A DNA stretch of 64,000 nt from Christensenella minuta (GTDB taxonomy: Bacteria > Bacillota > Clostridia > Christensenellales > Christensenellaceae). Shown piece by piece: positions 57,708 to 64,000 of this stretch (the stretch's first letter is position 1; each line of letters opens with the position of its first letter). The notes below the pieces were generated by a model, which made no database searches, had not been told where the DNA came from, and saw only the letters and a list, made by a program, of their open reading frames with translations. The stretch is taken from NCBI RefSeq assembly GCF_003628755.1, contig NZ_CP029256.1, forward strand, positions 2,003,585 to 2,067,584. The letters are read 5' to 3'. The position numbers and the translations under genes are program-made.

Positions 57708-59186
57708 TCAGTTATCATTCTTCCCGGTTTTCGGTAACAAAAATGTAATCTTGGTCCCGACGCCCGGTGCGCTTTCGATCCGTATGATATCATAATTCCG
57801 GTAATAGAGCCGAAGGCGTTCCACTACGTTGCGCACCCCGATTCCCGTTGTATGGCCTTTTTTCCCCGTCTCTCCCAAAAGCTCACTGCGCGTTTGCGCA
57901 TCCATGCCCACGCCATTGTCGGTGATCTCAATACACACCCGTCCATCCGCTTCAAAAACACGAATCAGGACAATCCCTTCATTTTCGCTGTTTTCCAGGC
58001 CGTGTATAATGGAATTCTCGACAAACGGCTGAACCGTAAGCCGCGGAATCTCAAACTTGCGGAGTTCCGGGGTTTCGATATTGATTTGATAATTCAGGCG
58101 TTCGCGGTATCTCGCTTTTTGGATATAGAAATACCGCTTCACGTTTTCGATTTCCTGTCCTATTGTCGACTGCCTGTCAAGGCTAATCAGGTTGTAACGC
58201 ATCATGTCGGAAACTGTGATAAGCAGCGTATAAGTATCGTTTGCATCCTCGAGCATCGCCGTTTGAGCGATGCAGCTAAGAGTGTTATAGAGAAAATGGG
58301 GATTGATCTGCGACTGGAGGGCCAGCATATTTGTCTGATCGAGCAGGTTCTTGATTTTCAGGTTCTCCATTTCCTTATTTTGCAGCTCCCCTTCAATCTT
58401 GGATTTATACTTAAGCTCCTGGATATAAACTTCAATGCGTGTAAGCATGGAGTTAAAGCCGCCCGCGAGAATCCCAATCTCGTCATTTGCCTCCACCTTT
58501 ACAGGCGTCAGGTTATCCTCTTTCATAAACACCCGGGACACATGATCCGTCAGCTGTTCCAGCGGATGGACAAGCGATTTTGAAAAACGGAACGCAATCA
58601 GCGCGGAGGCGCCCGCAAGCGCGGTCAAAAACGTAATCATCATGGACTGCAATCGTTCCGCACCCGCAACAAGCTCATTATAAATTTCCTCGCTCAGCGC
58701 GGCATGCACGAGAATCAGCGCGCTGATGCTTTCCTTCATCTGCCCGACAATATTTTTCCCAACCTCGTAATGGACGCGCGTTTCATATGGATTCCGCCCC
58801 CGGCTGGCCCGAATCGCGCTGTCCATTTCCGCATTAAATGAAAGTAATTGGGAGTTGATATTCTTATAAATAACCTGTTCCTCTTCCGTATAAAAAACGA
58901 TGGACATGGAATTGATCAATTGGTAGAGTTCATCATATTTGGAGTTGAACCGGTTCAGGGAATCGGTCGTTTTCAGAGTCAGGTATTCCTCGAAATCGTC
59001 CAGCATCTCATCCACTGTACTATTTACGTTGCTGATCGCTACAATATCGTGCATGAGAATCCTGTATTCGTCCGAAAGCTGGCCCATCTTCGCATATGCA
59101 ACGGACATAAACACCAGCAGCCCAATAATCAGGGTCAGGGAAAACGCGATGATCTTGGTTCCGATGCTGTGGTATTCGCGTTTCAT
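57708..59186 (-). CDS. YesM-like sensor histidine kinase
   Basis: 492 residues. N-terminal membrane helix (IAFSLTLIIGLLVFMSVAYA), extracellular helical sensor (~30-190), second helix (MMITFLTALAGASALIAFRF), HAMP, then the phosphoacceptor His in 'ALQSQINPHFLYNTLSCIAQ' and an ATP-binding domain with 'IEITDNGVGMDAQTR' and 'TTGIGVRNVVERLRLYY'. Its ATG overlaps the binding-protein stop, which indicates a three-component sugar sensor. Confidence 0.93.
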   Translation of the reverse strand: MKREYHSIGTKIIAFSLTLIIGLLVFMSVAYAKMGQLSDEYRILMHDIVAISNVNSTVDEMLDDFEEYLTLKTTDSLNRFNSKYDELYQLINSMSIVFYTEEEQVIYKNINSQLLSFNAEMDSAIRASRGRNPYETRVHYEVGKNIVGQMKESISALILVHAALSEEIYNELVAGAERLQSMMITFLTALAGASALIAFRFSKSLVHPLEQLTDHVSRVFMKEDNLTPVKVEANDEIGILAGGFNSMLTRIEVYIQELKYKSKIEGELQNKEMENLKIKNLLDQTNMLALQSQINPHFLYNTLSCIAQTAMLEDANDTYTLLITVSDMMRYNLISLDRQSTIGQEIENVKRYFYIQKARYRERLNYQINIETPELRKFEIPRLTVQPFVENSIIHGLENSENEGIVLIRVFEADGRVCIEITDNGVGMDAQTRSELLGETGKKGHTTGIGVRNVVERLRLYYRNYDIIRIESAPGVGTKITFLLPKTGKNDN

Positions 59187-60141
59187 GATTCCATCTCCGA
59201 AGCCGTTTCAATCGTATAATCCGTGTAGCATCTCTGCCGCGGAGCCATTTCATTTCGCTGCTTATACAGCTGTAAAACCGCCTCGTATCCCATTTCATAG
59301 GGCATGGGATCAATGGTAAAACGAATGATCCCTTTCTTAAGATAGTGCTCCACATCTGCGCCCACTCCCACACCCGCAATGGCAATATCCGGCACACGGT
59401 TCAGGTCTACGACCCCGCGCGCAATACCGGTAAGGATCGTTTCATCCGTTCCAATAAAGCAATCGATATCCGGGTATGCAAGAATACTTTTTTGCGTCTG
59501 GTCCATCGCATCAAGTACATTGGAAGAAACATAAATCGTTTCCAGCACATTGACCTCCGGCCTCTTCCCGAGCGCCTCCATCATACCCTGATAGCGCAGG
59601 TCGCCAAGTTCCTTTTCGACTATGTTCACCATAATAACAACATTATAAGCCTCATATCCCTCCGTATCGAGGTTCTGAATGACCGCTTTCCCTTCAGCGT
59701 TATTATCCGGGCCAACATACGACATCTCTTCGGTAGTGCATTCATTGTTGACACAAAGGACCGCGCAGCCGCTGCCGTCTATCAGAGCCAGTTCCTGCGC
59801 GTCCATGCTGCGCCCCATATGGATAATGCCGTCTACCCGTTCAAAAATCCCTTTTTCGATCAGCTTTTCATCTCCGCTGGCTAGCGCTGAATTCAGTCCG
59901 GCAACCTCAAGGAGCACATTTTTTCCTTCGCTGCTTCCCGCGCCCCGGCAACAAACTCGCTGGAAAAATATTCGGAGGGAGCGCCGGCGTCAACCAGTAT
60001 GTGGAAACGGTAGCCTTCAACGGTTTCCGCCGCGCCTGCCTCCAGTTCCAAAGGAAGCATTCCCAGGAAAAGGATGAATATAAATATGATTACGGCAATC
60101 GCCAGCATATATCCGCCTTGTTTCCCGAGCAGCTTCTTCAT
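59183..60141 (-). CDS. Membrane-anchored sugar-binding protein with a frame break
   Basis: N-terminal frame (59893-60141): one membrane helix (MLAIAVIIFIFILFLGMLPL), then 'ETVEGYRFHILVDAGAPSEY' leading into a periplasmic-binding fold. It stops after 'CSLRLPD'. The rest (59183-59917, '...GLNSALASGDEKLIEKGIFE', 'GIIHMGRSMDAQELALIDGS', 'FIGTDETILTGIARGVVDLN') lies in another frame. One more A in the A6 run near 59921-59926 gives AAKEKNVLLEVAGL, a 319-residue Peripla_BP-like protein. It is the sensory partner of the kinase rather than a transporter, since no permease follows. Confidence 0.8.
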
Positions 60142-60144
60142 TGT

Positions 60145-62409
60145 TTACAGTCCTTCATATCTTGATATAAACTCTTCCTGTACGTCGAGGGGAAGATTGA
60201 CAAAATGTGCGCTCACTCCCCACATCCGGATGATAAGATCCTTGTATTTTTCCGGTGTTTTCTGTGCCGCGCGAAGATCGGACACATTGACTACGTTCGG
60301 TTGGTGCTGTACGCCCCCGATCCTGAAATAGGACTTCAGCAGATCGGTAAAGGTCTCGGCCCCGCTCTCGCCTTCCAGCGTTGAGCCTACGTATTGCAGC
60401 ATTACGCAATTGTTCCATTGGTAAAGTTCACTGTCGATCTTTGCTGCGGACTTGAGCGCCGCGGTGGGTCCATACTTCAGCGTCCCGTTTTCCGGAGAGA
60501 GCGTGACCGGAATTGGCGTACCCGCTTTCCGGCCTTCCGGCGTAGCGGGAATCAGCCGTCCGGCAAAAACCGGATGCGGTTGATGAATGCCCGCAAGATG
60601 CCTTCCGCCGCCCGGCGTCCGGTATTTCAGTATTTCGCGGCAGGCAAATTCCAAAATTTTCCTGGCCTCGTCATCTACATAATCATCGTCATTACACCAT
60701 TTCGGCGCATTCCACAGCCATTGCCGCAACTCTTCCTTGCCTTCGTAATCCGCAGCGCATGCGGCCGCCACCTCCGCAAGTGTCGCACGGCGCTCCTCGA
60801 ATACAACCTTTTTAACAGCGGCAAGGGAATTGACCGCAATCACAGGACTTAATACCATAAAGCCTTTATCGGCGCGCTCACATCCGCAGCGGGTAATATC
60901 CGTCCCTTTCTCCATGCACCCATGATAGAGTGCTGATGTAATCGGCAGCGGCGACATGAGCGACTGGATATATTTTTCTTCCTTCCTGTCCGCCGCTTCA
61001 TTGCGTGCGGCCTGTGCAACGTCCATCCCCTGCGCAGGCGTATCCGGATCAAACCGCCCTTCACGCATTCCTTCAAAAAACAGGGCGTCATCTCCATTTT
61101 GGAACGCGCGCACCGCTTCTTCCCATGCATTATATCGTCCGATATTTTTTTCAATTTCAGCGGCGACCGCCTGTTTGAACAATTCCCTGAGTTCCTCGAA
61201 CGATCTGGCATCCGTATGCTTCTCGATAACATCCAGGAGCACAATCGTCAGGTTCACGCCTCCGCTGCAATAATGGTCCCCACGGCCCGGAATCAGAACA
61301 TCCTGGCATAATCCAAATCCATAATCCCGTGCATCCTCAGCCGGGACGCCGGCTTTTACCATGCTGGCAACGTACCGGTCGTCATTATAATACGCCATAC
61401 AGTTCAATCCGCCCACCGTAAGCTCGGCAGCCCCACGGAACAACCAATCGGGCGCGTTTTTATGGGTGCGGACCGAAACAAGGGGCTCTGGCAGCCGCGT
61501 TTTTTTGAGTGCAGAAAGAATCATGCGCGTCACCTCATTGCAGCCATCCGCTCCATCGCGCCTGAGCCCTCCGATCGTAATGTTATGCTGCGCGGAGTAT
61601 TTGCCCATCAGGTTTTTATCCAGCAATACTAAATCTGCCTGGTCATACATTTTCAAGAGCAGGCATTCCAGCAATTGCTGTTCTTCCACATGGTGGCGTG
61701 CATCGTAATATTCATATAATATTTGGTCGATTCTTCCAAAATTGATAAACTGGAAATTTTCTATCAGGGAAGCCAGATAGCCAAACCAAAAGAGCTGGCA
61801 GGCCTCCGCAAAATTCCCAGCTGGCCGAATACTGATATTTTGACATATTTCTGCGATATTTTCAAGCTCCGCCTTCCGTGTGGCGTCTTCGCACTTTTCG
61901 GCCTGTGCCCGCGCAAAATCCGCATACCGCTTAACCATACGCGAAAACCCCCTGTACGCGATCACAACCGATTTATAAAATTTAATGGCTTCGTCCTTCT
62001 GTTCATTCTCCAGCCGCTCCTGCGCTTCCCGGATGATTCCGCCGATTCCTTTCTTAAGCAAAATCCCAAAATCCGGCGCATAATGCGCCTGCGAAACGGC
62101 TTCCTGGTCCAGCTCAAAATATTCCCGGTCTTTTTCGTTTACATAATGCGGCAGCGCATTATAGTCAAAAAATGATTTATCATCGCTGTCCTCTCCCGGA
62201 TATCCATAAACCGTCCGTGTGCCCACGATCAATTCTTCTTCCCCGATATAGAGCGGCATACGTTCCAAAATTATTGCGATTGCACTGGCCTTTCGTTCGG
62301 GCAGGCTCAGGGGAAGGTCCGAGACATCCCAGTCCGGCATCACGATGCGCGCCTGCTTATGCACGCTTTCAAGCGTACGTTCCCGTAACCTCTGTGTCCT
62401 TGTGCTCAT
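60145..62409 (-). CDS. Glycyl radical enzyme (PFL-like) of unknown substrate
   Basis: 754 residues from ATG 62409 (GGAG 8 nt upstream). C-terminal glycyl radical loop 'IIRMWGVSAHFVNLP' with the radical Gly at 731. The thiyl Cys is probably Cys368 in 'DYGFGLCQDVLIPGRGD', where diol dehydratases and lyases of the family usually have GCxE. Residues such as 'RTHKNAPDWLFRGAAELTVG' and 'AYYNDDRYVAS' match PFL-like domains. The context of sugar kinase, isomerase and sugar sensor suggests a sugar-derived substrate, not pyruvate. Activated by the next gene's product. Confidence 0.9.
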   Translation of the reverse strand: MSTRTQRLRERTLESVHKQARIVMPDWDVSDLPLSLPERKASAIAIILERMPLYIGEEELIVGTRTVYGYPGEDSDDKSFFDYNALPHYVNEKDREYFELDQEAVSQAHYAPDFGILLKKGIGGIIREAQERLENEQKDEAIKFYKSVVIAYRGFSRMVKRYADFARAQAEKCEDATRKAELENIAEICQNISIRPAGNFAEACQLFWFGYLASLIENFQFINFGRIDQILYEYYDARHHVEEQQLLECLLLKMYDQADLVLLDKNLMGKYSAQHNITIGGLRRDGADGCNEVTRMILSALKKTRLPEPLVSVRTHKNAPDWLFRGAAELTVGGLNCMAYYNDDRYVASMVKAGVPAEDARDYGFGLCQDVLIPGRGDHYCSGGVNLTIVLLDVIEKHTDARSFEELRELFKQAVAAEIEKNIGRYNAWEEAVRAFQNGDDALFFEGMREGRFDPDTPAQGMDVAQAARNEAADRKEEKYIQSLMSPLPITSALYHGCMEKGTDITRCGCERADKGFMVLSPVIAVNSLAAVKKVVFEERRATLAEVAAACAADYEGKEELRQWLWNAPKWCNDDDYVDDEARKILEFACREILKYRTPGGGRHLAGIHQPHPVFAGRLIPATPEGRKAGTPIPVTLSPENGTLKYGPTAALKSAAKIDSELYQWNNCVMLQYVGSTLEGESGAETFTDLLKSYFRIGGVQHQPNVVNVSDLRAAQKTPEKYKDLIIRMWGVSAHFVNLPLDVQEEFISRYEGL

Positions 62410-62426
62410 TTTCCTACTCCATTCTC

Positions 62427-63308
62427 TCAAAGTGTCCGTATTCCCTTTTGGCGAAACAGCTGACGATATCCTTCCATCATCTCCGGGCTGGGCGCCTCGA
62501 AAAGCTCCGGCGGCGGACAGCCGATCCGGCGGTATTTGCTTACTCCAATCCTGTGATAAGGAAACAGCTCCACACATCCTATGCCAAGCGTTTCAAGCTC
62601 CTGCGCAATCAATTCGAGCTCTCCATCATTCACATCCCTGATGACCGGTATCCGGATGCGTATTTCGGCTCCCGCCTGTTTGAGGCGCCTCAGGTTTTCC
62701 CGGATCATCCCGTTGTCCCGTCCCGTATATTTTTTATGCTGTTTGCTGTCAAACAGTTTATAATCATATAAAAACAAATCCACAAAACCGGTCACTTTCC
62801 GGAAATTGTCCCAGGGAGCCGCGCCGGACGTTTCCACCGCGGTATGATATCCTTTTTGCTTCAGCAGATACAGGGCCTCCCTTAAAAAATCCGGCTGCAG
62901 CAACGGTTCTCCGCCCGAGAAGGTAACGCCGCCTTCCTTGCCGAAAAAAGCACTCTCTTTTTCCGCTTCCGCGCATACTTCCCCGGCCGACATCAGCGCG
63001 CCAACCAGCTTCAGCGCCTGCGCAGGGCATTCTTCCGCACACCTTCCGCAAGCCCGGCAGCGTTCAAAAAATATCCGCCGCAGACCGTCCTTCTGCACAT
63101 ATACGCCGTGCGGACATACCGCAGCGCACCGCCCGCAGCCGATACAGGCTTCTTCATGAAACAAAAGCTGGCTTTCCGGACGCAATCCTTCCGGATTATG
63201 GCACCACCTGCAGCGCAGAGCACAGCCCTTCAAGAAAATATTCACGCGAATTCCCGGTCCATCGTGGACGCTGAACCGCTGGATATCGAAAACCATTCCT
63301 TTTTTCAT
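62427..63308 (-). CDS. Glycyl radical enzyme activase (radical SAM)
   Basis: 293 residues. Radical SAM Cys triad in 'LKGCALRCRWCHNPEG', two ferredoxin-like clusters 'CIGCGRCAAVCP' and 'CRACGRCAEECP', and 'GGVTFSGGEPLLQ' for SAM binding. It installs the glycyl radical on the enzyme encoded directly downstream. Its ATG overlaps the kinase stop by ATGA. The double ferredoxin insert is typical of activases for dehydratase/lyase members. Confidence 0.93.
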   Translation of the reverse strand: MKKGMVFDIQRFSVHDGPGIRVNIFLKGCALRCRWCHNPEGLRPESQLLFHEEACIGCGRCAAVCPHGVYVQKDGLRRIFFERCRACGRCAEECPAQALKLVGALMSAGEVCAEAEKESAFFGKEGGVTFSGGEPLLQPDFLREALYLLKQKGYHTAVETSGAAPWDNFRKVTGFVDLFLYDYKLFDSKQHKKYTGRDNGMIRENLRRLKQAGAEIRIRIPVIRDVNDGELELIAQELETLGIGCVELFPYHRIGVSKYRRIGCPPPELFEAPSPEMMEGYRQLFRQKGIRTL

Positions 63309-64000
63309 ATTGCTCCAAGCTCCCGGAATTTTTCTTTCAACACCGGATAGAAGCTGCGGTACAATCCATATCCCTTACGGTATAGCTCCGCCCTCTCCCG
63401 GCTGTATTTCATCTCCCGCAAAGGAAAGACCGGTATTCCGGCTGCTTGCGGAATGTCCCGGTACACCCCCGCGCTTACACCCGCAATCAGCGCCGCGCCT
63501 AACGCGGAGGCGTTGCTGCTGTAGCTCAGAATAAGGTCTCTGCCAAAAACATCCGCGGCAATCCGCGCCCAAAGCATGCTTCGCGCTCCGCCGCCTGCAA
63601 GACGGATTTCAGATGCTTTCCCGCTCAATTCCTCTACTGCATCAAGACACTCCTTCAGGCTGTAGCAAACTCCCTCCATCACACTGCGGACCATGTGTGC
63701 GCGGGTATGTTTTGTTGCGAATCCAATGAAAGCGCCCCGCGCATACGGGTCCATATGCGGGCTCCGCTCGCCCATTAAATAAGGGAGGAAAACAAGGCCT
63801 TCCGACAACGCCGGCACCGTCTCCGCGAGCGATGAGTATTCCTGAAAACGGTTCGGCGTCTTATCCTCGAATATGGTCTCTACAAGCCATTTCATCGAAA
63901 GTGCCGCACTCTGCGTGACCCCGAGCGCTTCCCATGCGCCTGTCATTGCATGGCATTTTGTGTGGATGCGGTGCTTTTGGTCTGGTGCCGGCCGGTCCAG
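63305..64000 (-). CDS. FGGY-family carbohydrate kinase (5'-partial)
   Basis: The C-terminal ~231 residues of a xylulokinase/gluconokinase-type sugar kinase; the frame is open at the right edge. 'VFLPYLMGERSPHMDPYARG' and 'EIRLAGGGARSMLWARIAAD' are the C-terminal ATP-binding-lobe signatures. The first complete ATG in the window (63946) is internal, since conserved residues continue upstream of it. It heads, or is near the head of, the glycyl-radical operon and should phosphorylate its sugar or sugar alcohol. Confidence 0.88.
   Translation of the reverse strand: MDRPAPDQKHRIHTKCHAMTGAWEALGVTQSAALSMKWLVETIFEDKTPNRFQEYSSLAETVPALSEGLVFLPYLMGERSPHMDPYARGAFIGFATKHTRAHMVRSVMEGVCYSLKECLDAVEELSGKASEIRLAGGGARSMLWARIAADVFGRDLILSYSSNASALGAALIAGVSAGVYRDIPQAAGIPVFPLREMKYSRERAELYRKGYGLYRSFYPVLKEKFRELGAI

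Noticed and set aside
1-64000. CRISPR array
   Set aside because: No regularly spaced 25-40-bp repeats were seen.

Overview
The window is a piece of a Gram-positive, Clostridia-type chromosome. The SD motifs (AGGAGG-like), YesM/YesN-type signalling proteins, Flg_new (Listeria-Bacteroides) repeats and a VKTGD-type surface anchor all point that way. A Christensenellales-like host is possible, but that is inference only. Three blocks can be told apart.

Block 1 (1-10.5 kb) is ordinary chromosome. It holds a MacB/DevA-like ABC export operon (minus strand, running off the left edge), rhamnulokinase divergent from an aldo/keto reductase, a cation-transporting P-type ATPase, aldose 1-epimerase, and a tRNA-Val(CAC) gene at 10524-10600.

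Block 2 (10585-44409) is a complete siphovirus prophage of about 33.8 kb, integrated in the 3' end of the tRNA. An 18-bp core is repeated at both ends and paired arm-type repeats lie beside each core. Genes 41.3-44.2 kb on the plus strand are the lysogeny side (repressor, ImmA peptidase, tyrosine integrase). Everything from 41.2 kb leftward is on the minus strand: Cro-like and Xre regulators, ERF/SSB/helicase replication genes, a run of tiny zinc-ribbon genes, a DNA adenine methylase, a late regulator, a large structured non-coding interval, terminases, portal, a MuF protein with a toxin-like tail, capsid, tail and lysis genes. A perfect consensus promoter with an 18-bp operator in its spacer fires this side. 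Accessory cassettes inside the late operon include an apparent Fst/par-type type I toxin-antitoxin locus beside a SHOCT-domain gene, and a 0.76-kb interval between identical 31-bp terminator repeats. That interval holds an 81-nt tmRNA-like element with a G3-U70 pair, followed by about 540 nt of hairpin-rich non-coding sequence.

Block 3 (44.4-64 kb) is chromosome again. It contains a LuxR/MalT-like regulator split by a 4-bp tandem duplication, a GC-rich surface-protein locus (a frameshifted Ig-like membrane protein, a 2091-residue adhesin-like protein and a decayed lipoprotein), and an orphan copy of a prophage left attachment arm at 55.44-55.51 kb. After these comes one minus-strand operon: FGGY sugar kinase, glycyl-radical activase, glycyl-radical enzyme, membrane-anchored sugar-binding protein, YesM-like kinase, YesN-like regulator and SIS-domain isomerase. 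This reads as a sugar-sensing three-component system controlling a glycyl-radical pathway of unknown substrate.

Five reading frames are broken by what looks like a single missing base, three of them in G or A homopolymers. That raises the possibility of sequencing error rather than five true pseudogenes.
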